From: Paragordius varius
Lineage: Eukaryota; Nematomorpha
Direction: 5' to 3'
DNA: 64,000 bases
NCBI GenBank assembly: GCA_964247055.1
Contig: OZ176058.1
Coordinates: 2,356,001 to 2,420,000 of the forward strand
How positions within the stretch are numbered: the first letter of the stretch is position 1; each line of letters starts with the position of its first letter. A program made the translations under genes and the position numbers. Positions 37,135-49,324 of the stretch are shown here, piece after piece. The notes under the pieces were generated by a model, which saw nothing but the letters and a program-made list of their open reading frames with translations, was not told the DNA's origin and did not search any database.

Positions 37135-38970
37135 GCTTTTTCTTTCTCACTGCTCGTAGAGTTAACTGATTGTTTTTTGCGTAATATGTAGTCACTAACT
37201 ACTCTCGCAATTTATCGTCTATGCATTTATGTGGTGTGAGAGGCTTACCCCTTTTTAAAGTAAACCGCAAATTTAAACATGTTTACCATATGTTTTTACC
37301 AGTAAAGTCCAAAGGTTTTTGTGATAGAATAAGAAGAGCAGTTCGCGTCGCAAATGCTCTCTAACCAAAATTTCGACATGAATACTGAGTGGGAAAAGTA
37401 AGACGCTAGTTTGAAACGAACTCGTGTTGTGTGTATTTGTCGTTGAGTATCAGATATTCAAAATGGTGTCTCATCGAATTCGTCTGCCTCCTTTAGCTGA
37501 AGTCTTTTCTTAACACCGGTTAGACTTATTACCACACCTGGTATATGTAATTTATTTATAATATTGACTGTTAAAAAGCCATAACAGCCAACCACCAATC
37601 ATAGAATATTGTATTTAATTAAGAATGAAATTCAAATTGTAGCAACATAAGTTTTAAAAAATTTTTTATCTTAAAGTATAACTCTAAATTTATTAGTTGC
37701 TTATACCATCTAAAATTACCGATTTTTGAAACTAAGATCCTGATTTTTATAATCTTTTAAAACCGTTTAGACTCAACTTCAAAATATTATTTTTAGGGTT
37801 TTGAAAAACTAATAAACATGTGCATTACTAGACCTATAAGCCAGATATACATAAATTGAGAAAAAATCCATTTCTAAAATATATTAATTTAATTAATTAG
37901 TCAGTATAATAGTTAAAAAATAAGGATACTCAAATCTGATATAAAAAAATAATAATTATTAAAATATTTATTGTAAGAGAGCTGAAAAATACCTATAGGC
38001 ATAATTTGTTAAAAAACTTATCAACATTTGACCCAAATAAACTAGACAACAATGCTAATTACTATGCTAGCTACTACATTCCCAATAATAATGGGATAAA
38101 TTGACCTACTAATTATTGAAATATGGTTTGTTTTTATTGGTTTTTTTACAGTAAATTATAATAAAATTATTTGTGAAAATAATAGAGAGTAGGAAATTAA
38201 CGAGCGCTATTTTACATAGATTTTAGCTATATTTTTCCGCGCAATTTTTTCTACATTTTTTTCATTAATTTTTATTTCTTTTATAAAATTAGCTAGTAAT
38301 GTATAGATCATGAAAATGAATACGGAAGTTTAAATGCTTTTTTTTGTTAAAAAAGGGTTTCCAATATTTTTTTATTTTTATTTTATAATGGTTTCAGTGC
38401 GCGAACAAAATTTTTAAAGTCTGGGAATTTACGATAAATGACGATTTGTAAATCATGCCTTTTGTATTCCTTTAAGGGTGGGGAGTCTGATAACTGCCAT
38501 ATTCTCTTTGGTAACTATTTAAAATATTTTTTCGTTTAAATAAGACAAATATTTTTCTCTAAAAGACAACCATTGTTTTAAAACTTAATATTAAAATAAA
38601 ATTTATCATTTTGGTAGGGATAACTCAAATGTAATAAATATTTTTTATGTGAATTTAGGTTCGAAAAAAACATGGTTATTTTATAAAAAAACATTTATCT
38701 TCTAGGTTTCACCTTTAAGAATATTTTTAACTGCCCATTTTTAAAAAACAATTTTTCAGACCAAATTGATAATGAATGATTTTTATGAATAGAAATTAAT
38801 CTAGGATGTTTTAAATAATAAATTTTAAATTATATATGTATGTTTCATTCCAATCAAAATTTGCCTAATAATAAGATAAAATTGAATAAAAAACTATGTC
38901 ATGAAAAGTTGCCATAAAAAAATTTACACAAACTATATTATTAAAGTCTAATTTCGTAATTTTAGATATT
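37135..38970. other. No gene recognised
   Basis: 37135-37560 is less AT-rich and may be further decayed mariner DNA on the - strand, without a readable motif. The rest is AT-rich with nothing assignable. Confidence 0.45.
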
Positions 38971-38978
38971 TTTCACAG

Positions 38979-39068
38979 TGGAAATCGGAACTCGAGTTTA
39001 TTACTTAAAGTGGTGGAATAAAGTTAAACATGTTCATGATAACCGGTGGCCCATTAATGTCTCTGCAG
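38979..39068 (+). CDS. Candidate isolated coding exon, unknown product
   Basis: ttttcacag precedes and gtaataaac follows a 90-base block. It encodes EIGTRVYYLKWWNKVKHVHD and then NRWPINVSA, with one split codon at each end (phase matches 2 in, 1 out). Its base composition is richer in GC than the surroundings and it has two adjacent tryptophans, unlike random AT-rich ORFs. No neighbouring exon was recognised and the family is unknown to me. It may be one exon of a gene with very long introns, or chance. Confidence 0.3.
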
Positions 39069-39137
39069 GTAATAAACTTTTTTTGCCAATTATAAGTTTT
39101 GATAATATTTTCTATAATTTAACTAAAATAGAAAATG

Positions 39138-39372
39138 TACAGTCATGTACTCTTTATTTTATTGAAAATTTATTTCCTCCCGTTAATAATGGGTAAAAAT
39201 ATTTTTTAAAGAGTGGAAAAAACAAGAGCACTATAGTATTAACAATATCATATTTATCAAAAAGGTATAAGAATTACCATAGAGCCCTTGTTTTTTCCAT
39301 TTTTTACCAAATATTAATACCCATTTAACGAAAAAAATAAATTTTTGGTAAAATTAAGGATATATGACTGTA
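39138..39372. mobile_element. MITE family M3, copy 2
   Basis: Same arms as the copy at 111-338: TACAGTCATGT at one end, tatgactgta at the other, with aaacaagagc in both arms and a short centre. TA flanks are present. Confidence 0.8.
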
Positions 39373-39399
39373 ATCAAAAATCTTGATAAGGGTAAGAAT

Positions 39400-41795
39400 A
39401 GGCGACTTTTTTTCTCCCTCCCCAATGTTGAAAAAGATCTGATCGAATGCTAGATATATTTTAATAATTAAGATTTTAGAATTGTTGGAAGCAAATCGTA
39501 AACATGGGAATGAATAAATTTTAAAATTCTATATTCCCTTTTATCAGATAAATTTTTATTAGACAACCATTTAAGCTTTATAACCGAAAACCTATTTAAA
39601 CACTTATCATTAAAAAAATAGAGGTTTAAGGATATTTTTTTCATACTCCAGGATATAATGTTTGTCAAAATAGGTTAAAAGAATGTTATTAATCATATAT
39701 ATATAGTGTTTAAGGGAACTTGGGGCGTGGAAATATTTTTAAGCGCAATTATGGTCATTACCAGCTTACTGTTGATTCAAGGAATTTCCAAAGTAACCAT
39801 ACAACTTTTTCATAGCATCTCCTCTCTATTCATTGCCAAAAATTTAACCCCTATTTATGTATATATGATTTATTAGCGTAATTACAAATTATTTTGGGGG
39901 TACATGAGTGCTATGCCATTGGTATGTATTATAGTACTCAGTGCTGCTATTTCAAATCTCTTATTTGCGGTATTTTGCCTTTTATATATATACGTATCTT
40001 AAACTTTATGTTTTTTGTGCCAAATAACACAAAAACAATAATTGAAAAAACTTATTGGTTTTTATGAAATGATATGGGAAAAGTAAAAATAATTTTATTT
40101 ATAAAGTACGGTTAAAGAAAACAATGGACGATGGTATCATTGTAGATGTTAAAGATTGTTTTTTTCTGGAAATATGCTAAAATCTGAAAATATATGTATT
40201 ATGAATAATAAATACAGCTTGGATGATTTTGTTACGGGTATTATAAAATAACTAAGTAATTTTTATATCGCTGGAGTGAGGCGTGTCTATGCTTTCTAGA
40301 AATGTAATACAAATGAAAATAACAATCATGTAAAAATGACACTAAACTATCTTTTCAACAAAGAAATATCTTTATTTTAATTATCCTTAATAAATATACG
40401 TCATCACAAAATTTAACAAAAAAGATTGTACCTATATCAAAAACATTATTGTTAAATATATATATATATATATATATATAAATATATATATAATGCTATA
40501 TATTTAATGTCATAGAATGGACAAAACCACCTTTTGGGAACAGGGATCACCAATATCGTTGTAATTATAATATTGGTAAATGTTGATTTATATCCTTAAA
40601 TTTTTGTAGATAGTTTAATTTTTTATATACTTTATTTTTTTCAGTGAATGATATAAAAATAATTTTGGGTAAACTGTCGTAACCCTAACTGCCTTATAGG
40701 GATGTTTACGATTTTTCACTTTTAAGATTTGTTTATGTTTTTTGTGGGAAACAATTAAATTGATCTTTGATTAAACAATAATATATTTAAATGCCTGATT
40801 GCAAGACCTGAAGTTAATTATACAAATAAACCAAAATCGATGATGCTAACTCAGAATAGTAGTTAGCATTAAATTTATATTTGTAAAGATCACTTTTATT
40901 TTATGATCTTACTTTGGGTATTAAATATATCAAATATAATTTGTGGCGAATAAAATTAATCAAAATTTGAAACTGATATGGATATGTTTATTGATTATTA
41001 ATGTCATGTTCTATATAAGGAATTTTTTATTATATTTTTTTGAATGGTCAAACTTTACCCCATGTCTCTAGACATATGGGCAATGTGTAATAATATCATA
41101 TTATGAATCCTTGGCATATCCGAACAGCAAAAATAAAAAGGGACATAACCCGAACGTAAACCTTCTTTGATTAACAATGTCATTCGTTTTTAAAATTTTT
41201 TATACTATCAATTTTACTGATATATTATTTATGTAAACGGTACCAATAAATATGTTTATTATAAACTTTTCAAAAAAATAAATGGGTTTTATAGATAGTC
41301 GCACATGACAATAAATGCAAATTTGTATTTCGTCCGCTCCAGTCCCTATAGCTATAAGAGTGAGTTAAAAATCTTAACTTGATCCACCCAATGTAGGAAA
41401 AAAAATTGTAAAATTAGTGGAACTTTTAAAGTCTGTTTAAAAAGTATCCAGGTCTATTAACAGAAAGTTATGAGGCCAATCGAAAAGCCTTGGCTTACTT
41501 CGACTAGGGGACGTAACTAAAAATCTTTATGTGTCATGGATTGAAAATTAGGGGTAAAGGTTGAATTAAATTCATTATTAAATAATTTTTTTTGGGTGAA
41601 AGCTGGATGCTTAAATTTATTAATATCAAATTTAAAATGACAAAACAATATCTCATATCCTCTGAAATAGGCTATATTTTGATGAAAGTGTAATTTTAAA
41701 TGAATGCTAGATTATGAGATAATTACATTTTTTTGATAAAAAATTTTAAAATGAAAAATGTGAAACCTTATCTTATGGTATTTTACTGCAATGTA
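39400..41795. other. No gene recognised
   Basis: AT-rich, including a TA microsatellite at 40456-40490. No coding, RNA or repeat call could be supported. Confidence 0.5.
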
Positions 41796-41799
41796 AAAA

Positions 41800-42268
41800 T
41801 ACTTCAATATTGGGTAACTAATGATACGAGACCATATTTATGATATTACTAAACTACTAAAAGGCACGGTTCCAATTAATTTGATGCCGAAATATCTATA
41901 TTAATTTAAGAAATGAAAAAAGCTTTATAGGAACATACATCGCTATTTTTATTTTGCAACATTTTTACAAAATATCCTTGTTTTATTCTAACGCTAAAAT
42001 TTAAGTTAATTTTTATTTAAAAAAACATTAACCTAATATAAACAGAAAAGGTGGTTTTTGCATCATTTATATTTAGTTAAAGCATACACCTGATGTGTGT
42101 CGTCTAGTTTTTGCTTTCAAGTTTATCCATAAATTAGGTAATATTAAGTTGAATTATTTTTTACGTCTTTTTAAATGGTTGCAATTTAATCCATATATTT
42201 TTTAATATATGATTTTAAACAGACCTGGGGTCTCCAAAGACCCAATTTTATTCAAAGGACTGGTATAA
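41800..42268. mobile_element. TTAA MITE family M2, old diverged copy
   Basis: The interior matches (cggttccaatt, ttttattttgcaacattttt) and the right end keeps acctggggtctccaaagacc and caaaggactgg. The left terminus is not recognisable. Confidence 0.5.
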
Positions 42269-42284
42269 AAAATAATCGTAGGAA

Positions 42285-42570
42285 AAGTATCAGGATTATC
42301 ATGGTGAGTTTTGGCCCTTAAGATTGATTTAAGAAAGTTATTTACAATTTTTTAATAAGTGCTTTGTATCATAAAATGGCAAAATTTTAACATATTTTTT
42401 AAATCGAATATTTTTGGTGAAAAATAAAGGTTTTATTCCAAATAATATCACTAATATATATATCATAAACTACATACAAAAAGTAAATTAATAAATATTA
42501 TTTAAAAAAAAGTTTTTTTACAGGTGGAACCCGAAATTCTCAAAATTTTTTGCTCTCCGTCTCAAAATAG
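42285..42570. repeat. Repeat R3, fragment
   Basis: atcatggtgagttttggccc, tttaagaaagtta, catcataaaatggcaaaatt-type blocks also occur at 46890-47100. It ends ctctccgtctcaaaatagca and gtacgcttca. Confidence 0.5.
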
Positions 42571-43403
42571 CATGAAGTACGCTTCATACTGGATAACCGT
42601 AATTTTTTGTTATTAGAATGTTTCAATCGCTTTTTCAAACGCCTTTCTGTAGTTAAATGGTTTTTATCAAACATATATTTTTATGGTAAGTCCAGATCAG
42701 TAAAAGGAAAAAAGGACATTAATGATTATCGATGGTTTGTATATCGTAAAAATTATAAAAAAATAAATAATTTAGATTGTTTTATGTGCTTTATCTTATA
42801 TTTTGCGTGTATTATAGTTTACCTATATATCGAAATCAAAAGATTTCAACTCTCTGGTAAACAGAATAAATACGCGTTATACCAATCATCTAAATAAAAC
42901 ATTAATCGGCTCAAAATTCTTAAAGATATTATGTCGATTTCCTAATATACTGATTTTTTAATCCTAGATACTCTACGCACCATTAGTATGATAATTTGTG
43001 GACTATTTATATTTCACAAGGCCCGTAGACTTTATAAATGTGTCTATTACCTCAATCCAAAATTAATGTCATGCATTTGTTTTGGGATGTACTATTACAT
43101 TATTTTAGGTTTGTATATCAGGTCAAAAAATATAACTTTATTCTTTTAAAGCAGGGCTTCTTAAACTATGAAAAATACAATTTAACAAAAAATGTTTTAA
43201 TTTCACAATTATTGTTCTATAAAAAAAACAATCATCGTAGATAAATATATCATAAAATCTTCTGGTTCGGAAAGACTGTTTATACCAGTATTTCTATTCC
43301 GATTATTATAATATATATAATTATAAAAATGTAAAATGCTGGCTTAGTCCGTTTCGGAAAACCAGATCCATTCAAATCCAAATGTCAAAAAAATATAATC
43401 AAT

Positions 43404-43640
43404 TATGAATGCCCCGACAATAGCTTCGCCCTTTTTTGAATTAGGCCCCCAGTTCAGGCCCACCCCGTGTAAAAAACAGATTTTTTTGTCCACAAAAATC
43501 GTGTCTTTGAGACAATTGAAAACGTGTAGGTCCATTTCAAATATGATTTTTTTTCTTGTTTTCTATTGCACCGAACATAGTCGGCTTACTTTTTTTAATT
43601 TAGGCTCTCTTTTTACCCGCTCCCTTCGAAAAATCATTTC
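43404..43640. repeat. GCCCCGA tandem pair, copy 1
   Basis: Two related units: tgccccgacaatagcttcgc with ggcccaccccgtgtaaaa, then caccgaacatagtcggctta with aggctctctttttacccg. The same pair occurs at 59648-59885. It has unusually high GC for this window. Confidence 0.65.
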
Positions 43641-44461
43641 AAAAAAAATAATTTTTTGCCCAGGGTATGAGACCATTATAATTCAATAAGGATTCCAGGT
43701 ATTCCCTGTTAAAAGGCAAAAACTTTAGTATTGCGTTTTTTAATATTGGCTGCAGGCTAAACAGATAGCCGCTAAAACTGCGCCACTATATAGAAAATGC
43801 GTTGTTTTGGAGCTAATTTACAGATATGAAGCCATATGAGCTCATTAAAAGCTTGAAGTATTACCCGTAATTAGGTAAAAAATAAAGGTGGGGGTTTTAT
43901 ATTAGCCGTTTATTTGGGACCTTTATGCCCTAAAAATACGCCATCATACAACGATTATTTATTATTGAGTTAGATTTTCGAAAAACCTATGAGATGATGG
44001 TATCAAAGATGATGCCAAATATTTGCCCTATAATGGCAAAGAATTTAACTCAGCGCTTTTTCCATATAACTGAGACGCCATACAAAATGGCATAGTTTTG
44101 GAGCTGATTTTCAAAATACATAAGAAGCAATACGAGTTTAGTTAAACACATTGAAGAATTCGTATAATATCATCTTTCCTTTAAAAGGGACCACAAATAA
44201 TTTACTTTTTATATCCCTTGATCCCAGCTGTGTGAACACAATTTCAAAATAAAACTTATAAACATGATTTGTAAACGAAAATCTTAAAATTGAATATTAA
44301 CTTTAATAAAAGCAGTTTAAATATGGTCAATTTCGAGTAAGCAATATTTGAGCCTATGCAAAAACCGGTAAAAGAATAATTAAAGACATTTTTTTATCAA
44401 ATATGTTTTTTTATTTTGATCTCCATCATCTCTATTTATTGCAATTTTTAAAAATAATTAT

Positions 44462-44504
44462 CGGTGAGACTACGTCATAGAGAAGCGTGACAGGGCCTGC
44501 TAGT
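44462..44504 (+). other. Helitron-like 3' terminus, third copy
   Basis: ggtgagactacgtcatagag, then aagcgtgacagggcctgc and CTAGT. Homology to the R1 copies stops at the CTAGT, as expected for a true element end. Confidence 0.55.
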
Positions 44505-44824
44505 ATCTAGTATAAATTTAATATGAATCGAAAATGTTATAATAAAAATGTAGATTATTTTTGTCAATCTCTGAAAACCGAAATTATCCTGATAAATTTT
44601 ATCAACAAAATTAAGAGTTATTTCTAAAACACTTTTATTTTTTTAAATTTGTGCAATCATAAATGGGGTCGGGAACTACAAAAGTTTAAGACCCTGTTTT
44701 ATACAGATAATTAGCGATTAAAAAGGTATGGTTGTCATTTAAAAATATTATTTGTCTATTATATTTTTTTACCATTAGTCCATAAAAATTAAATTTTTAC
44801 TGTATCTTATAATAATAATATTAA

Positions 44825-45417
44825 CACTTCGATTCGAATTGGGGAATCTAAATACCCCAGAAATTTAAATTAATATTTTTAAAAAACTATTAAAGGAAAC
44901 GGTCCCAATTTAAATTTATGCTTCTATACTATTAAATATTATAAAAATATTCCAAAACATTTTGAGAAAATTTTGTTTTGAAAAAAAGTTCCATGTCAAA
45001 CTACTTCGACGCCATTTTTATTTTACAACATTTTTGCAAAATATCGTCTTCATTTAATTCTAAGGGTAAAATTAAAGCTAAATTTATATTTAAATTACAT
45101 CTAACATTGATAAAAATAGAAAAAGCGGTTTATTTTGTATTATTTTTTGATTTTACCATTTCACACATGCCACGTTGACGAAATTTTTACTTTTCGGTAT
45201 AAGCTTGAATAAGTAATATCATGTGTGTTTTTTAAATAAAATTTTTTAAATATTTCGGTTTATTAATGTTATATAAGTGCAAAATTTTTCCATGGTTTCG
45301 ATTCCTTCCATACTTTTTAAAGTAATTTGATTTTAAACAGGTCTGGGGTATCCAAGTACCCCAATTTGAATCGAAGGACTAAAAGTAGTGTGTTGTATCC
45401 ACAAGTTTTAATAAGGA
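44825..45417. mobile_element. TTAA MITE family M2, copy with empty site in the window
   Basis: TTAA at 44821-44824 and 45418-45421 flanks an element that begins cacttcgattcgaattgggg and ends gttgtatccacaagtt. The duplicated segment at 48620-49321 lacks it, which marks the insertion. The interior contains tcaaactacttcgacgccat. Confidence 0.8.
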
Positions 45418-45984
45418 TGCAAAAAACAACTTAGATTATTCTAAAAAATTAAATATCATTATAAATCAAATAATAAAGAGGTACAATAACATCAAGTTCA
45501 CAACCCAAAAGAAATTGATTGAAGAAAAATAATGTAATTTTATCCAAACAAAAATTTTAAATTTAGATCAATAACTTAAAAAAATGATAATAATAATTAT
45601 AATTATAAAACATTTAATTTAAAAAATTCATATAAATTTAATGTAAAAAGGGGAAACCAGCCATCTATATTATAGGAAAGGCATTTTAAGAGTAATTTTT
45701 AAAACGATGATTTTATAAAGTTACAAGGATAACTAATAATATTGTTTCATATTTAAAAACAGTGTGTTGTTAAATCTCATAACAAAAAAGTTAAATAATG
45801 CATCTAATATTATTTTAACCATAATTAATCAAAATATATTTTCAAATGCTAGTCCAGATAATTAAAAAACACTACAAGATATATAAATATTTTCTATACA
45901 TTATGCTTTGCAATTTAATAAACAGATTAAAATGAGTTAAATGATATACTTTTCCCCAGAAACCTACTTAAAGTTGCGAATAAA

Positions 45985-46880
45985 GATTTACTATTTTAAT
46001 GATATATTCAGCTTCGGATATACAAAAAGGTTTTAATAATATCTGTAAAGTTTTTTTATATCGGTGCTAATATACCTTAAACCATAAAATAATCACCTTA
46101 AAACCAAATTTTAGCTATTATAAATTTTGTAAAGCTTTTTTTCAAAAACATTAATTTTGACATCTCAAGAATATATTAAAAGTTGTTTTAATGCAATCTC
46201 AGATTTTTTGCGTCCACTAAACCGAAAATTCCGATTTTCGGAGCCTACATAAGTTAATCAAAGTTATATAAAGTTATTTTTTTGCTCCCCATAAAAGGAA
46301 CATGATAATTCTATGTATTATCAAAGTATTATTTAGTCGAAATATATTGAAAAATATTTGGATGAATACTATTAATAAAATGCAAATAAAAATCTCAATC
46401 GAAAAATTTATACCATTCACTCACCTACGCTTATTTTTAAATCCAAACAGTAAAAGCAAAACACTTAAATATCAATTTTAATTTAACTCGGGCGTTTTCT
46501 AAGTTCAAAAAAGCGAGTGGAAAAAGGAATATATACAACCATTTTTGAAAAACATGTGCTAAACACACTGTTCACAAAAAAATATCGTCAAGAAGAAATT
46601 ATGGATGGGGTGATAAAAAAATTTCAAATGCAAGTTTTTTGCTTTCACGTAATAAAAAAATGTACTTGTCAAGCAAAAAAACTTGAATCGGAGGTGGTAA
46701 AAAATAATGTGACTAAGTTTGAAGATTTCACAAGTGTATTTTGAAAAATTATTTATATATATATATATCCAAAATATATGTATTTGACCCCTTTGTGGTT
46801 ATAAACTTTTTATATGTGCGTCCAAATCGGGGGGTGTTAAAAAATAACCTATAAAATATTATATATCATGATAGAGAAAC
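45985..46880. other. No gene recognised; scattered R3-like blocks
   Basis: gattttcggagcctacataa near 46232 matches repeat R3. A 75-codon frame at 46517-46744 has no family match I can name. Confidence 0.45.
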
Positions 46881-46884
46881 GAAT

Positions 46885-47105
46885 AAAAATTATCATGGTG
46901 CTTTTAGTTTTGGCGCTTAATAGATTTAAGAAAGTTACTTACACTTCGAATCATAAAATGGCGTAATTGCGCACATTTTTAAACATTTAATTTTTTTGGT
47001 GTTCAGTGGCTTCAGTCCAAAAAATATCACTAAAATATATTATAAAGTACAAAAAAAATTCAAAAAATAATAATTTTTAGATGTAGGCTCCGAAAGGCTA
47101 GTCCT
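46885..47105. repeat. Repeat R3, fragment
   Basis: atcatggtgcttttagtttt, ttaagaaagttacttac and aatcataaaatggcg match 42285-42570. It ends gatgtaggctccgaaa. Confidence 0.5.
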
Positions 47106-47389
47106 TTTAAATTACACGCAAAAATGCCGGGATAGCACAAATAAAATTTTAAATATATGCTAAATATTTATATCAATTAAAAAAATTTTTAAATATACAT
47201 ATTTTTTTAAAAATATTTTAGCGAAAGTTTGCTGAAGAATACATCATATAAGGAAATGATTAAATCGCTTTATGATTGCTGAAAAGCACTTTTTCTATAT
47301 AATTTAATGATAGTAAACATTTCTATCACCTCAGAATTTCGATTAATATATTGTTTTGTCTTCAAATCTATGTAAATAAATTATATTTT

Positions 47390-48235
47390 TTACCAAAATT
47401 CACCAAATTGTTTAAGACACCGAACCTTTAAATTAAAATTCTGAAACGATTGTTCAGGATCATCGAATCATAAAAAGTGTTTTATAATAAAACCGTATTT
47501 TAACCGTTTCCATCAAGATTCATCTCAGTATAAAGTACGCTTCAACAAACTTGGAAAAATTATATTTCCAGAAAAAGTATGCCTTTTTAAAACATTATTG
47601 CTGAAATTAAAATTCAGTATATAAAATTTTTATTGCGCAATCCAGCATTTCAGCGTTTAAGGACGATCTTATTTCCGAAAATCGAAAATATTGGGATTTT
47701 CGGAGCTCACATCTAAATATTAAATTTTTTGCTAATTTTGTTTTGCTTTTTTATATGTAGTTTTTAATACATTTAAGTGATATTTTTGGGATGAAGCCTC
47801 CAATTTTTATAACTATAGGCAGAGAATTTTAATTTAAAGGTTTTGCGAATTTTGGTGATTTTTTTTTACAAAAACACAATTATTATTTAACATAAATTTG
47901 AAAAAGCAAGAATATTTTAATCAAAATTCTGAGGAGTAAATCTTAGCATTATCTAATTAAATATATATAAATGATATAACATCTCAACCATTTATATCGT
48001 TTCCATCATGATCAAAATAGATGAAGTGCGCTTCAACAAAATTTTGCTAAAAATTAAATTTTGAAAGTATACATTTTTCAAAAATATATTTAGTCGATAT
48101 CAAAATTAAGCATATACTTAAAATTATTGCACAATGTTGGAATTTTTGAGTTTATTATAAAAAAGTCCATTTTAAAAGAGCCAAAAATCTAAGACTTTCA
48201 GAGCCCACATTTAAAAAACCAACATGATAATGCTG
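47390..48235. repeat. Two tandem units of about 0.5 kb (repeat R3)
   Basis: Unit 1 has cgtttccatcaagattcatc, gtacgcttcaacaaa and ttttcggagctcacatctaa. Unit 2 has cgtttccatcatgatcaaaa, gtgcgcttcaacaaaa and tttcagagcccacatttaaa, offset by about 496 bases. A third, diverged unit lies at 55900-56225. Confidence 0.6.
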
Positions 48236-48367
48236 ATATTTCCCTATCAGAATATATATTTCATCTGGATATTTTTTAGTGGAAACAGGTAGCACACCGA
48301 CGGTGTAACTGGCAAAATTGTTTTAATTTTGTAATGCGTCAAAGTTCAAAATATCTGGTCACATTAT

Positions 48368-49321
48368 ACTAAAACATTTACCGGCTCGAAATTCCCAAAC
48401 ATATTATATTGATTTCCTAAGTTATACTTATTTTCTAAGCCTAGATGCTCCTGCACCATTAGTATGCTAATTTGTGGACTATTCATATTTCACAAGGCCC
48501 GTAGACTGTATAAATGTGTCTATTTTCACCTCAATCCAAAATTAATGCCATGCATATTGTTTTAAGAAGATGTACTAACATTGTTTTAGGGTATAAATCA
48601 GGTCAAAAAATATTATTTTAATTTATACAGATAATTAGTGATTAAAAACGTATGTATCATTTAAAAATATTATTTGCCTATTTTATATTTTGACCTTTAG
48701 TCCATAAAAACTCAATTTTTACTGTATCTTATAATAATAATAATTTATAAATTAAGATGGAAACCAATTTAGATTGTGCTAAAAAGTTACATCTCATCAA
48801 ACAAAATAATAAATATGTACAATAACATCAAGTTTAGAAAACAAAAGAAATTGATTGAAGAAAAATAAAGATATTTTACCCAAACAAAAAATTTTAAATT
48901 TAGATCAATATCTTAAAAAAATAATAATACTAATAATAAAACATTTAATTGAAAAAAAATTAGAATTATATTATAAAATATTTTAAGGATAAAGCAGCCA
49001 TCTATATTAAAGGAAAGGGATTTTAAGTATTTAATTTTTAAAACGATGATTTGTTTATTATTTAAAAACAGTGTTTTGCTAAATCTCATAACGTAAATTA
49101 AGTTATAAAATAATAATGCATTTTTCTAAATTTATTTTTAACCATAATTAGTTAAAATATATTTTCTAATGATAGTCCAGATAATTAAAAAACAGCATTA
49201 ATACATTTTTCTATACATTATGTTAACAGTTTTTTGACGACATATTTTTAATAAAAAGATTTGCCCGTTTAAAATAAGTATGTTATAATATTCCCCAAAA
49301 ATCTACTTAAAGTTGCGAATT
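48368..49321 (+). repeat. Duplicated segment R5, copy 2 (uninterrupted)
   Basis: Shares long blocks with copy 1 and shows the pre-insertion arrangement at both sites. It includes a half M1 MITE at 48620-48740 (atttgcctatttta, ctcaatttttactgta). Confidence 0.8.
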
Positions 49322-49324
49322 CAA

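Larger units (their letters stand above)
43152..44696. mobile_element. Non-autonomous hAT element inside R5 copy 1
   Basis: Left end cagggcttcttaaactatg; right end, mirrored, caaaagtttaagaccctg. It interrupts R5, which is continuous at 48600-48640. Flanking ttttaaag and ttttatac agree at five of eight positions, a worn 8-base duplication. It contains the GCCCCGA repeat block and a Helitron-like end, but no transposase. Confidence 0.72.
42894..45980 (+). repeat. Duplicated segment R5, copy 1 (interrupted)
   Basis: Colinear with 48368-49321: acaaggcccgtagac, aatccaaaattaatg, then (after an insertion) agataattag-gattaaaaa, then (after the M2 MITE) acaataacatcaagtt and aaagaaattgattgaagaaa. Two insertions, 43152-44696 and 44825-45417, are absent from copy 2. 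Confidence 0.8.

Noticed and set aside
42607-42897. 96-codon open frame rich in Lys, Tyr and Phe
   Set aside because: It borders repeat R5 and has no recognisable family; composition matches random AT-rich translation.
43344-43535. Open frame with a near-twin at 59576-59791 (HGVGLNWGP and HGVGPNWS phrases)
   Set aside because: Both lie in the GCCCCGA repeat; similarity reflects the repeat DNA, and the frames are not equally preserved.
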